DNA from: Marinibaculum pumilum
GTDB lineage: Bacteria > Pseudomonadota > Alphaproteobacteria > Ferrovibrionales > Ferrovibrionaceae
Assembly (NCBI RefSeq): GCF_042646425.1
Contig: NZ_JBHRTR010000054.1
Location: 248,001 to 312,000 of the forward strand
DNA length: 64,000 nt
Reading direction: 5' to 3'
In this document: positions 42,715-51,200 of the stretch, in pieces
Numbering within the stretch: the stretch's first letter is position 1
How the letters are laid out: the number at the start of each line of letters is the position of its first letter
The notes under the pieces: generated by a model
What the model saw: the letters and a program-made list of their open reading frames with translations, nothing else
Database searches by the model: none
What the model was told of the DNA's origin: nothing
Translations under genes and position numbers: made by a program

Positions 42715-43686
42715 CTACATCCAGCCCTTTTCCTTGTAGTACTTCTCCGCGCCCGGATGCAGCGGGGCCGAGAGGCCGTTCTTGATCATGGCTTCCGGCT
42801 TCAGGTTGGCGAAGGCCGGGTGCAGCTTCTGGAAGCGGTCGAAATTTTCGAACACCGCCTTCACCACCTCATAGACCACCTCGTCCGGCACGTCGGAGGA
42901 GGAGACGAAGGTCGCCGCCACGCCGAAGGTATCGGTGTCCGCGTCGGTGCCGCGGTACATGCCGCCCGGGATCGTGGCCTTGGCATAGTACGGGTTGTTG
43001 GCGATCAGCTCGTCGATCGCCGGGCCGGAAACCTCCACCAGCACGGAATCGCAGGAGGTGGTGGCCTCCTGGATCGAACCGGAGGGATGGCCGACGGTGA
43101 AGACCATCGCGTCGATATTGTTGTCGCAGAGCGCGGCGGACTGCTCGGCCGACTTCAGCTCGGAGGCGAGCTTGAAGTCGTCCATCGACCAGCCCTTCTT
43201 CGCCATCACGACTTCCATGGTGCCGCGCTGGCCGGAGCCGGGATTGCCGACATTGACCCGCTTGCCCTTCAGGTCGTCGAAGGTCTTGATGCCGGAATCG
43301 GCGCGGGCGACCACGGTGAACGGCTCCGGATGCACCGAGAAGACGGCGCGCAGCTTATCGTTGGCGCCCTGGTCCTCGAACTTCGAGCTGCCCTTATAGG
43401 CATGGAACTGCCAGTCGGACTGCGCCACGCCCATGGTCTGGTCGCCGGCGCGGATCGCGTTCAGGTTGGCCACCGAGCCGCCGGTGGACGGCGCCGTGCA
43501 CTTGATGCCGTGGCTGTCGCCGCCGCGGTTCACCAGCTTGCAGATCGACTGCCCGACCACGTAGTAGACGCCGGTCTGCCCGCCGGTGCCGATGGTGACG
43601 AAGGTCTCGTCCGCGGCACTGGCCGTGCCGCCGGTGAAAAGTGCTGCTGCGGCGATCGCCGCCGCCAGCGCGGTCACGCGTTTCAT
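42715..43686 (-). CDS. TAXI family TRAP transporter solute-binding protein
   Basis: A 323-residue periplasmic binding protein. The signal peptide is MKRVTALAAAIAAAALFTGG ending at TASAA-DE (cleavage near 24/25). The TAXI features are FVTIGTGGQTGVYYVVGQSI, VANLNAIRAGDQTMGVAQSD, LKGKRVNVGNPGSGQRGTME and CDNNIDAMVFTVGHPSG. It captures a substrate, often a dicarboxylate or amino acid, and hands it to the fused permease at 38665. ATG 43686 has GGAGAGG 7 nt upstream. It ends at a strong terminator, so it is transcribed apart from the permease. Confidence 0.93.
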   Translation of the reverse strand: MKRVTALAAAIAAAALFTGGTASAADETFVTIGTGGQTGVYYVVGQSICKLVNRGGDSHGIKCTAPSTGGSVANLNAIRAGDQTMGVAQSDWQFHAYKGSSKFEDQGANDKLRAVFSVHPEPFTVVARADSGIKTFDDLKGKRVNVGNPGSGQRGTMEVVMAKKGWSMDDFKLASELKSAEQSAALCDNNIDAMVFTVGHPSGSIQEATTSCDSVLVEVSGPAIDELIANNPYYAKATIPGGMYRGTDADTDTFGVAATFVSSSDVPDEVVYEVVKAVFENFDRFQKLHPAFANLKPEAMIKNGLSAPLHPGAEKYYKEKGWM

Positions 43687-43911
43687 GATCCGCCTCTCCT
43701 TTTTTGCCCTCTGATTTCCTGTCGGCGCCTTCTGCGCTTCTGTTCGTTCGGGAGCCGGCGTCCGACCGGCCGTGCCGAAGCAGCAGCCAAGTGCCCGAGG
43801 CGCCCGCACCCGTCGCCCGGCACCATAGCGCAACGGCGCGGGATGCACAGCCCGCCCCCCCTGAAGCGCCCACCCTGACCGCCCACCATTGGCGACTCCC
43901 GGGCCCGGCGG

Positions 43912-45285
43912 TCAGGCCGCCGGATGCGCGATATCGGCGAGCGCCGCGTCCAGCGCCTGCGCCAGCTTGTCGGTCAGTTCGTCGAGCTGCGCCTCCTCCA
44001 CGATGAAGGGCGGTGCCAGCAGGACGTGGTCGCCCCGCACCCCGTCGATCGTGCCGCCCATCGGATAGCAGATCAGTCCCGCCTCCATGGCGCGGGCCTT
44101 GATCCGGGCGTTCAGCTTCAGCGACGGATCGAAGGGCGTCTTGGCACCCCGGTCGGCAACCAGTTCCATGCCCTGGAACAGGCCGCGGCCGCGCAGGTCG
44201 CCGACGAAGGGATGGTTGCCGAAGCGGGCCTGCAGGCGTTCCGACAGCGCGGTGCCCATCTTCCGCACGCGGGGCATCAGGTCGCGGGCGGCGATCGCCT
44301 TCTGCACCGCCAGGCCGCCGGCACAGGCCGCGGCATGGCCGGAATAGGTATGGCCGTGCTGGAAATAGCCGGTGCCGCCCTGGATGGTGTCGTAGATGCC
44401 GGCGGAACAGAGCACGGCGCCAAGCGGCTGGTAGCCCGCCCCCAGGCCCTTGGCAATGCACAGCAGGTCCGGCACCACGCCGTCCTCCGCACAGGCGAAC
44501 AGGTGGCCGGTCCGCCCCATGCCGGACATCACCTCGTCCAGGATCAGCAGGATGCCGTGGCGGTCGCAGATATCCCGGATGCGGCGGAAATAGCCGGGCG
44601 CCGGCGGCACCGCGCCCAGGGTCGCGCCCACCACCGTCTCCGCGACGAAGGCGATGACGCGATGGGCGCCGACCTCCTGGATCTTCTCCTCCAGTGCGTC
44701 GGCGGCGCGCAGGCCGTAATCGGCATCGCTTTCCCCCGCAAGCTGTTCGCGATAGGCGTAGCAGGGGGCGATATGCTCTGCCGGCATCAGCAGCGGCTGG
44801 AACGGCTCCCGCCGCCATGCATTGCCGCCGACGGCCAGGGCGCCCAGGGTGTTGCCGTGGTAGGACTGGCGCCGGGCGATGAACAGGTCGCGCCCGGGTT
44901 CGCCGCGGTCCAGGCAGGCCTGCCGCGCCAGCTTCAGGGCGGCCTCCACCGCCTCCGACCCGCCGGAGACGAAGTAGACCTTGTCCAGCGTCCGCGTCCG
45001 CGCGGCCGCCTCGCCCGCCGGCCGTGGGGCAGCGGCGACCAGCCGGTCGGCCAGTTCCTCCATCGCCTCGGTGGTGAAGAAGCCGGTATGGGCGAAGGGC
45101 AGGCTGTCGAGCTGTGCCTTCACCGCCGCCACCACCTCTGCATCGGAATGGCCGAGGCAGGAAACGGCGGCCCCGCCCGAGGCATCCAGATAGCGCTTGC
45201 CTGTCGAATCGATGATATATGCACCCTGGCCGGACACTGCGACGGGCAGTGGCGACTTGAGTTGCCGGTGGAACACATGAGTCAT
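43912..45285 (-). CDS. Class III pyridoxal-phosphate aminotransferase
   Basis: A 457-residue omega-aminotransferase. Signatures are KVYFVSGGSEAVEAALKLAR, RQSYHGNTLGALAVGGN, LILDEVMSGMGRTG and the PLP-Lys segment LLCIAKGLGAGYQPLGAVL. It transfers an amino group from an omega-amino compound to a keto acid; the substrate cannot be read. ATG 45285 is preceded by GGAGG 7 nt upstream, which decides the start; the frame continues upstream but only across the TonB-like gene. It lies 225 nt after the TAXI gene start in the same direction. Confidence 0.92.
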   Translation of the reverse strand: MTHVFHRQLKSPLPVAVSGQGAYIIDSTGKRYLDASGGAAVSCLGHSDAEVVAAVKAQLDSLPFAHTGFFTTEAMEELADRLVAAAPRPAGEAAARTRTLDKVYFVSGGSEAVEAALKLARQACLDRGEPGRDLFIARRQSYHGNTLGALAVGGNAWRREPFQPLLMPAEHIAPCYAYREQLAGESDADYGLRAADALEEKIQEVGAHRVIAFVAETVVGATLGAVPPAPGYFRRIRDICDRHGILLILDEVMSGMGRTGHLFACAEDGVVPDLLCIAKGLGAGYQPLGAVLCSAGIYDTIQGGTGYFQHGHTYSGHAAACAGGLAVQKAIAARDLMPRVRKMGTALSERLQARFGNHPFVGDLRGRGLFQGMELVADRGAKTPFDPSLKLNARIKARAMEAGLICYPMGGTIDGVRGDHVLLAPPFIVEEAQLDELTDKLAQALDAALADIAHPAA

Positions 45286-45498
45286 CCGCGCCTCCGTATG
45301 CCGCGGCCGTCGCCGGATACAGCCGGGGCGGCCCAGGACGAGCATGGCCAGGCGCCCCCAAGCGGCCGGGCCGACACGGGCGGCCGGGCGGACACGGCCG
45401 AGAGGGGGCAGACGAGCCGGCCGCATCTTAACCCAGAAGCCGATGCTGGCGAGCCGACCCGCAGGCCAGGAACGAGGCCGGGACCGATCCGGCCGCCG

Positions 45499-46776
45499 GT
45501 GCGGCCGCCGCACGACCCGGCACCGCTGCCGGCGCGGGAACCCCGCCTGCTGCACAGCCTGTCGCTGCCCTATCTGGCCGAGTTGGCCGGCGACCAGGTC
45601 GCCACCGTCCTGCGCACCCGGCCGCAGCATGCCCTGCACCTGCCGCATGGCCCGGGTATATGGCAAAGCGCGGGCGGCGACGCCCAGCAGGTGCCGCCCC
45701 TGCGCCCGGAGCTGCGCTGGCGCCATCCCCTGTCGCCGCGGCGCGACCGCATGGCCGTTTCGGCCCTGTTGACGATCCTCGCCCTGCTCTGCCTGGCGGC
45801 GGTGCTGGCGCTGTTCCATCTTGCCGCGCCGGAACCGCAGGAGGCGCCGCAGACCGTCATGGCAATGGTCTGGGAAGGCCCCGCCGTGATCGGGCCGGAG
45901 CGCGAGGCACCGCCGGAATTGGTGGACAGCGCGGTGCTGCCGGACAGCGATGCCGCGCCGCTGGAGGAACCGCCGCCGCCGGCGCCGGAAGCCGCGCCCG
46001 AGCTGGGCCCGGATGCGCCCCCGGAGGCGGAGGCTGAAGCGGAAGCCGAAATGCAGGCGGAAGAGACGGCCGACCCCCAGCCTGATCAGGCGCCGCCTGC
46101 ACCGGCAGAGACGGCAGAGACGGCAGAGACGGCAGAGACGGCAGAGACGGCAGAGACGGCAGAGACGGCAGAAGCCGACGACCCGCCGGCGCAGCAGGCA
46201 ATGGCCGAAGCGGCGCCGGCCGAAGGCCCGGCAACCGCGCCCGACTGGGAGGGCACGGTACCGCTGCCGCGCAAGCGCCCGGCGCCGCTGGTGGCCGATG
46301 TGGTGATGCCGCAGCCGCAGCGGCAGCTGCCCGACCGGGCGCCGGAACCGGAGCGGCAGGCCGCCGGATCGCTGCTGCCCAACCGGCCGGTGGACATGAC
46401 CGGCGCCGGGCCGGATGCCCCGCAGCGGGACGCGGCGCGGTCGCCGCAGGCCCCGATGCAGCAGATCGCGCTGCAGGTCTTCGCCAGCGACGGGCCGGCG
46501 CCACGGCGGATCGAGGGCTTCCCCCTGCCGGCCTATCCGGTGCGGGCAAGACTGCTGAGCCTGGAGGGAAAGGTCACCCTGAACGTGAAGATCGGCCCGA
46601 AGGGCGGCCAGGGCCATGTCTGGGTGGAACAGTCCAGCGGCTACCCGGAACTGGATACAGCCGCCTATGACGCCATCCTGCAATGGCGGTTCTCGCCGCC
46701 CACCTATGACGGGCAGCGGGTCAGCACGATTGTGGAGATCCCGGTCTCCTTCAAGCTGCGCCGGCCGGAGGGCTGA
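45499..46776 (+). CDS. TonB-like energy transducer with C-terminal TonB domain
   Basis: The protein has one TM segment (LLTILALLCLAAVLALFHLA, nt about 45763-45822), a long Pro/Glu/Ala spacer with an ETA repeat, and a C-terminal TonB domain (PLPAYPVRARLLSLEGKVTL, then VEQSSGYPELDTAAYDAILQ and WRFSPP). It should span the periplasm and energise outer-membrane transporters, but no exbB/exbD is adjacent. The start is uncertain: GTG 45499 keeps a coding-like stretch before the TM; ATG 45298 and ATG 45751 are also in frame. With 45499 it has 425 residues. None has a strong ribosome-binding site. Confidence 0.78.
   Translation: MRPPHDPAPLPAREPRLLHSLSLPYLAELAGDQVATVLRTRPQHALHLPHGPGIWQSAGGDAQQVPPLRPELRWRHPLSPRRDRMAVSALLTILALLCLAAVLALFHLAAPEPQEAPQTVMAMVWEGPAVIGPEREAPPELVDSAVLPDSDAAPLEEPPPPAPEAAPELGPDAPPEAEAEAEAEMQAEETADPQPDQAPPAPAETAETAETAETAETAETAETAEADDPPAQQAMAEAAPAEGPATAPDWEGTVPLPRKRPAPLVADVVMPQPQRQLPDRAPEPERQAAGSLLPNRPVDMTGAGPDAPQRDAARSPQAPMQQIALQVFASDGPAPRRIEGFPLPAYPVRARLLSLEGKVTLNVKIGPKGGQGHVWVEQSSGYPELDTAAYDAILQWRFSPPTYDGQRVSTIVEIPVSFKLRRPEG
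46104..46172. repeat. 9-bp minisatellite in the TonB-like gene
   Basis: Seven perfect copies of GGCAGAGAC (46104-46166) and a partial eighth encode an (ETA)n stretch in the periplasmic spacer of the TonB-like protein. The unit keeps frame, so copy-number change would alter spacer length without breaking the gene. Confidence 0.95.
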
Positions 46777-46810
46777 CGCGGCGCGGCACAGGCCGGCAGC
46801 CGAACCGGCC

Positions 46811-47266
46811 TCAGCCGATCGCCGGGCGCCGCACCTGTTCCGACAGGGCCCGGTGCAGTTCGTGCAGCAGCTCCGGCAGCTGTTCGCGGGTGTCGCGCGG
46901 CAGCCGCTGCAGGCCGATCGCAACCCGGTGCAGCGGATCCTGCATCAGCAGGTCGCGGCCGGCCGCGGTCAGCGAGATGGTGCGAATGCGGCGGTCGGCG
47001 CGGGACACGGTGCTGGTCACCAGGCCCTTGCGCATCAGGGCGGAGATGGTCCGCGACGCGGTGCCGGGATTGGTGCCCTGGTGCACGGCGAGCATGTTCG
47101 TCGTGCGCTCTGTCTTTTCCGCCCGGGCCAGATAACGCAGGGCCGACCACTGGGCCGGGTGCAGCTCGTCGAGGCGGCAGAGCCCCTGTACCAGGCGGCA
47201 GACCTGCTCGAGCTGCGACGCGGCATCGAGTGCCGGTTCGATCCTGTTGATGTCGTCCATGTCCAT
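46811..47266 (-). CDS. MarR family transcriptional regulator
   Basis: A 151-residue MarR regulator with the winged helix around LHPAQWSALRYLARAEKTER, GTNPGTASRTISALMRKGLV (recognition helix) and the wing STVSRADRRIRTISLTAAGR. It is convergent with the TonB-like gene (34 nt apart) and divergent from the FecR-domain gene. ATG 47266 or ATG 47260 (MDMDD) may be the start. A palindrome CGTTCGAACG at 47333 in the divergent region could be its operator. The ligand is unknown. Confidence 0.87.
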   Translation of the reverse strand: MDMDDINRIEPALDAASQLEQVCRLVQGLCRLDELHPAQWSALRYLARAEKTERTTNMLAVHQGTNPGTASRTISALMRKGLVTSTVSRADRRIRTISLTAAGRDLLMQDPLHRVAIGLQRLPRDTREQLPELLHELHRALSEQVRRPAIG

Positions 47267-47332
47267 TCGCTCGTTGCCCGACGGCCCGCTTCAGCGTCGC
47301 CCATTCCACATGGACGGGCGGCCATCGCCAAT

Positions 47333-47342
47333 CGTTCGAACG
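47333..47342. promoter_or_regulatory. 10-bp palindrome CGTTCGAACG in the marR/fecR divergent region
   Basis: A perfect dyad 67 nt before the MarR-gene start and about 170 nt before the FecR-domain gene. MarR proteins commonly bind dyads of this kind in their own promoters. Short and unproven. Confidence 0.35.
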
Positions 47343-47514
47343 GGTAGTCGCGGGCGCGCGCCCGCCGGGCCGGAAGCACCGGCGGACGGACATGGTTGCT
47401 GCGACCGCCGTCACACTCCTGCCATGCGCGTCGGACAGGGTTCGTGGCGAATGATAGGATCGATTGTGGATCGCGGCGTGCGGTGCGTGCGCCAGGAAGG
47501 AGAGAGGTCCGGTC

Positions 47515-48312
47515 ATGGAACCGCGGAAGCGCATGGCACACCTGGAAGCGGAACGCCCGCCGGAGCACGGCAGGGACCGGCGGCCCGCGGTCGCGCCGCT
47601 GCTGGCGGCGCTCGCGGTCCTGGCGGCGGGCCTGGACGGCCGGACCGCCGCCGAAGCGGAAACCATCGGCGAGACCGAGGCCGTCGTCCGGACGGTGACC
47701 GGCACCCAGGTCAATGCGGACCAGCGGCGGCTGGCCGCGACCGATCCGGTCTTTCACGACGAGTTGATCGAGACCGCGGCGGACAGCGCCTCCAAACTGC
47801 GCTTCCAGGACGAGACGTCGCTGACGGTGGGGCCCAATTCGAAGGTCACCCTGGACGACTTCGTCTATGACACGACCACCGGCGAGGCGAGCATGGTGAT
47901 CAACACCAGCCGCGGGATCGCCCGCTTCGTCAGCGGCAAGATGCGCAAGAACGCCTATTCGATCCGCACACCGACCGCCACCCTGGGCATCCGCGGCACC
48001 TCCTTCACCGTGATCGTGGCCGATGACGGCACCACCGACGTGATCGTGGAATCCGGCGAGGTCGTCGTGCAGGGCGTGCAGGGCCCGCCCCAGGTGGTGC
48101 CGGCCGGCCTGGCCACCCAGGCGCCCCGCAACGCGCCGGCGCGGCGCCCCGCCCCGCCGCCGGTGGAGAAGGAGGCGGAGATGGCAGAGATGGATGCCAT
48201 CCTGCTGATCTCCGCCGGTGCGCCGAAGGCGACCGCGCCAGAGCAGGCCGGCGAACTCCGCCAGATCAAGGAAGAGGCGCAGACCATCCGCAAGAGCGGC
48301 TGCAGCTGCTGA
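47515..48312 (+). CDS. Exported FecR-domain protein
   Basis: A 265-residue protein with an N-terminal export signal (VAPLLAALAVLAAGLDGRTA, about 26-45) and a FecR domain (about 65-200): VFHDELIETAADSASKLRF, SLTVGPNSKVTLDDFVYD and YSIRTPTATLGIRGTSF, the core strand of the family. It lacks the N-terminal cytoplasmic anti-sigma part of true FecR, so it is not a classical sigma-factor regulator. ATG 47515 follows GGAAGGAGAGAGG. It ends in a Cys pair (GCSC). It is first in a same-strand run to the TpsB-type protein. Confidence 0.85.
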   Translation: MEPRKRMAHLEAERPPEHGRDRRPAVAPLLAALAVLAAGLDGRTAAEAETIGETEAVVRTVTGTQVNADQRRLAATDPVFHDELIETAADSASKLRFQDETSLTVGPNSKVTLDDFVYDTTTGEASMVINTSRGIARFVSGKMRKNAYSIRTPTATLGIRGTSFTVIVADDGTTDVIVESGEVVVQGVQGPPQVVPAGLATQAPRNAPARRPAPPPVEKEAEMAEMDAILLISAGAPKATAPEQAGELRQIKEEAQTIRKSGCSC

Positions 48313-48487
48313 CCCGCCGGCCCCGGCCGCGGGCCTTTCCCGCACGCGCCTGATGCGGCGCAGCCGAAGAATCCCTAAGATCGCGCCCCGGGGGGTCGGA
48401 TCGGCCTGGGACCTGCGCGCGGCGCGGTCCCGGGGTCAGGACCGTCCCCCATTTGGCGGAACTGGCTTCAGGGCAGGATGACCGGCG

Positions 48488-49312
48488 ATGGGCCCGATTG
48501 CCCGGACAGGAAGGACTGGCAGGCGAACGGGAATCGCGGCAGTGCGGCTGGTCCTGCTGAGGACGGCCCTGCCGGCGGTTGCGCTTTCGGCGATCGCCCT
48601 GCCCGCCGTGGAAGGCGTCGCACGTGAGTTGCGCGCGGACCCGGCACCGGCAGCGCGGGAGCTGACGGTAGGCAGCGCGGTCAGCGGGTCGCTGGCAATC
48701 GGCCCCTTCACCGTCCCGCTGCCGCCGGGCGACTGGACCGTCTACTACACGGAAACCGCCACCTCCAACGACCGGACGACGCGCACCGAGAAGGTCGCGC
48801 TGATCGCCCTGGACGGCGATACGATGACGCAGGAGATCTATGCCCGCGCCGACGTGAAGCGCGACCGCAAGGGGTTCCAGGCCTTTCCCTATTGCCGGGA
48901 CGCCAGCTATTTCCACGAGGCGCAGCGCAGCAACCTGCACACCAGGGGGCAGGACTGCTGGCATGTCCGTGCCGAATCCCTGGTGGAGCGGGAGGATGCG
49001 GGGCCGCGCTTCCAGGCGCTCTATGCAAAGGCGGACAAGGAGAACCTGTTCCTGCCGGCGGCGAGCGTCGGCTCACGCTTCCATTTCGCCGATCGCGACG
49101 CCCTTCTGCGGGTCGCCTATTCCTGGAACCCGGAACTGGTCCTGCGGTCGCGCGGCGACGACAAGGTCTGGCTGGCAGCCGACTGGTCGAAGGGGGAGGT
49201 CAGCCAGGATCCGCGACGGATGGCGGTGATGCGCATCATGCAGCGCTGGGGCGCGGACTGGTACGAGCGCGTGAAGGCCGCCTTCGAGACGGGCGCAGCG
49301 GATATCCGGTGA
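48488..49312 (+). CDS. Exported protein of unknown function
   Basis: A 274-residue protein that I do not recognise. A Arg-rich start and hydrophobic stretch (LPAVALSAIALPAVEGVARE, about 29-48) suggest export. The mature part has WTVYYTETATSNDRTTRTEK, two Cys in YCRDASYFHE and GQDCWHVRAE that could form a disulphide, and an aromatic C-terminus (IMQRWGADWYERVKAAFETG). ATG 48488 has GGCAGGAT about 9 nt upstream. Its stop overlaps the GTG of the TpsB gene (4 nt), so the two are coupled and probably work together. Confidence 0.75.
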   Translation: MGPIARTGRTGRRTGIAAVRLVLLRTALPAVALSAIALPAVEGVARELRADPAPAARELTVGSAVSGSLAIGPFTVPLPPGDWTVYYTETATSNDRTTRTEKVALIALDGDTMTQEIYARADVKRDRKGFQAFPYCRDASYFHEAQRSNLHTRGQDCWHVRAESLVEREDAGPRFQALYAKADKENLFLPAASVGSRFHFADRDALLRVAYSWNPELVLRSRGDDKVWLAADWSKGEVSQDPRRMAVMRIMQRWGADWYERVKAAFETGAADIR

Positions 49313-51033
49313 CCGGGACGGGCCAGCAGAGACCGCGCCGCCGGATGCGCCGCCTGGCCGCGGCCGTCGCCGCGGCGGCGGTGCTCGCTGCCGGTTGCCT
49401 CTGGCCGCCGCTGCCGCCGGCGGCGGCGCAGAGCCTGGACGACAGCCTCAGTCCCGGCCGTGTCGAACAGCGCTTCCAGCAGCCGCTCGAACCGCTGAGC
49501 CTGCCCGAACTGACGATCCCCAAGACGGAGGAGCCGCTGCCGCCGAAGCAGGCGGACAAGATCCGCTTCCGCCTGTCCGGCATCAACATGAGCGGCGGCA
49601 CGGTCTATCCCGAGACCGCCCTGCTGGACCTCTACCGCGACCGGCTGGGGCAGGAGGTCACCCTCAGCGACATCTACGACATCGCCGACGCGATCGCCGC
49701 GAAGTACCGCAACGACGGCTACATCCTGACCCAGGTCCTGGTGCCGCCGCAGCGGATCAGCGAGGGCATCGTCACCCTGCGGGTGGTCGAGGGCTATATC
49801 GACCGGATCGAGATCGAGGGCGACGTGCCCGAGGAAGGCGGCCTGATCGACACCTATGCGCGGCGGATCCTGGCCTCCCGGCCGTTGAACGCCGCCGACC
49901 TGGAACGCGCCCTGCTGCTGATGAACGACCTGCCCGGCATCACGGCGAAGGCGGTCATGATCCCGTCCTTCGAAGTGGCCGGCGCATCGGACCTGGTGCT
50001 GCAGCTGCAGTTCGACCGCGCCGACGGCTTCGCCAGCATCGACAATCGCGGCACCCGCTTCATCGGTCCCGTCCAGTTCCAGGCGGCCGGCGGGGTGAAT
50101 TCCCTGCTGGGCAATTATTCGCGCCTGGAGGCCCGCGGCGTCGTCACCCAGCAGACCCACGAGCTGCGCTATGGCGAGGTCGCCCTGACCAGCCAGGTCG
50201 GCAGCCAGGGTACCAGGGCGGTGGGCCGGGTGACCGCCAATGCGACCCGGCCGGGCGACACCCTGGCGCCGTTCAACGTGCGCGGCCAGAGCCGCTCCCT
50301 GAGCGTGACCCTGTCGCATCCCTGGATCAGGTCGCGGCGGGAGAACCTGACCCTGAAGGGCAACTTCACCTACCGCTACAGCAAGACCGAGATCCTGGGC
50401 CAGCAGCTGAACAAGGATTCGATCCGGGTGCTGCGCGCCGGCGCCGCCTACGACTTCGCCGATGGCTGGAACGGCGTGAACCTGGTCGAGGTCACCCTGT
50501 CGCAGGGCCTGGATTGCTGCGGCGCGCGGGAGGCCGGCGCCGCCGGCCTGGGCCGCACCAATTCCAAGCCCGACTTCACGATCGGCCGGGTCGATGCGGT
50601 CCGGGTGCAGGCCATCGACAGCCGCTTCCGGGTCAACCTGGGCGCCAGCGGACAATATGCCCTGGCGCAGCTGCCATCTTCGGAGCAGTTCGGCTATGGC
50701 GGCGAGCTTTACGGCCGCGCCTTCGACCCCTCCGCCATCACCGGCGCGCATGGGGTCGCCGCCAAGGCGGAGGCGGTGTTCACGCCGCGGATCGAGTCCG
50801 ACCTGCTGCAGGACTACCAGATCTACGCCTATGCCGATTACGGCGCGGTGTTCCGCATCGATGCGCTGGGCGGCCCGTCGCAGGCGCAGGGCGCGTCGCT
50901 GGGCGTCGGCCTGCGGGTGCGGGTGGCGCAGCGGGTCAGCGGGCAGCTGGAAATGGCGCAGCCGCTGCTGCGCAACACCGCCAGGGGCGACCGCAACCCG
51001 CGCGCCTTCTTCCGCCTCGGCGTCCAGTTCTGA
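49309..51033 (+). CDS. ShlB/FhaC/HecB-type (TpsB) outer-membrane transporter
   Basis: A 574-residue two-partner secretion translocator. A signal peptide (RLAAAVAAAAVLAAGCLWPP, to about residue 42 near AAAQS) leads to POTRA domains (about 85-250; ISEGIVTLRVVEGYIDRIEI) and a C-terminal beta-barrel (LGNYSRLEARGVV onward) that ends in Phe (FFRLGVQF), as outer-membrane proteins do. GTG 49309 overlaps the previous stop; ATG 49345 is an alternative that starts right at the signal peptide. No large TpsA exoprotein is adjacent, so the cargo is unknown; the two exported proteins upstream are candidates for accessory parts. Confidence 0.9.
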   Translation: MTGTGQQRPRRRMRRLAAAVAAAAVLAAGCLWPPLPPAAAQSLDDSLSPGRVEQRFQQPLEPLSLPELTIPKTEEPLPPKQADKIRFRLSGINMSGGTVYPETALLDLYRDRLGQEVTLSDIYDIADAIAAKYRNDGYILTQVLVPPQRISEGIVTLRVVEGYIDRIEIEGDVPEEGGLIDTYARRILASRPLNAADLERALLLMNDLPGITAKAVMIPSFEVAGASDLVLQLQFDRADGFASIDNRGTRFIGPVQFQAAGGVNSLLGNYSRLEARGVVTQQTHELRYGEVALTSQVGSQGTRAVGRVTANATRPGDTLAPFNVRGQSRSLSVTLSHPWIRSRRENLTLKGNFTYRYSKTEILGQQLNKDSIRVLRAGAAYDFADGWNGVNLVEVTLSQGLDCCGAREAGAAGLGRTNSKPDFTIGRVDAVRVQAIDSRFRVNLGASGQYALAQLPSSEQFGYGGELYGRAFDPSAITGAHGVAAKAEAVFTPRIESDLLQDYQIYAYADYGAVFRIDALGGPSQAQGASLGVGLRVRVAQRVSGQLEMAQPLLRNTARGDRNPRAFFRLGVQF

Positions 51034-51200
51034 ACCGCGCCTGCCGCCGCCGGCGGCGGTGCGGGAGGAGGTGCAGGGGGATCTGGGGGCGCCGCCCAAT
51101 CTATGCCAAGATCCGGCGCGAATATCGGCTGCGCATCGAAATCAGCGCCGCGACCGGCGACGGGAAATCCGCGCCGCGATCTGCGCCGGGGAGGAACATC

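Noticed and set aside
46104..46172. 9-bp repeats considered as a CRISPR or regulatory array
   Set aside because: Units are contiguous without spacers and in frame inside a coding region, so this is a minisatellite.
43912..46923. Aminotransferase frame extended upstream to about 1000 residues
   Set aside because: The extension runs antisense to the TonB-like gene and is repetitive Cys/Arg/Leu sequence; GGAGG before ATG 45285 fixes the start.
47515..48312. FecR-domain protein considered as part of a sigma/anti-sigma iron regulator
   Set aside because: It has an export signal instead of the cytoplasmic anti-sigma domain and no ECF sigma gene is adjacent.
49395..51200. Alpha-2-macroglobulin frame extended 600 residues upstream
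   Set aside because: The extension overlaps the TpsB gene in another frame; a signal peptide and GGGGAGG mark ATG 51201 as the start.
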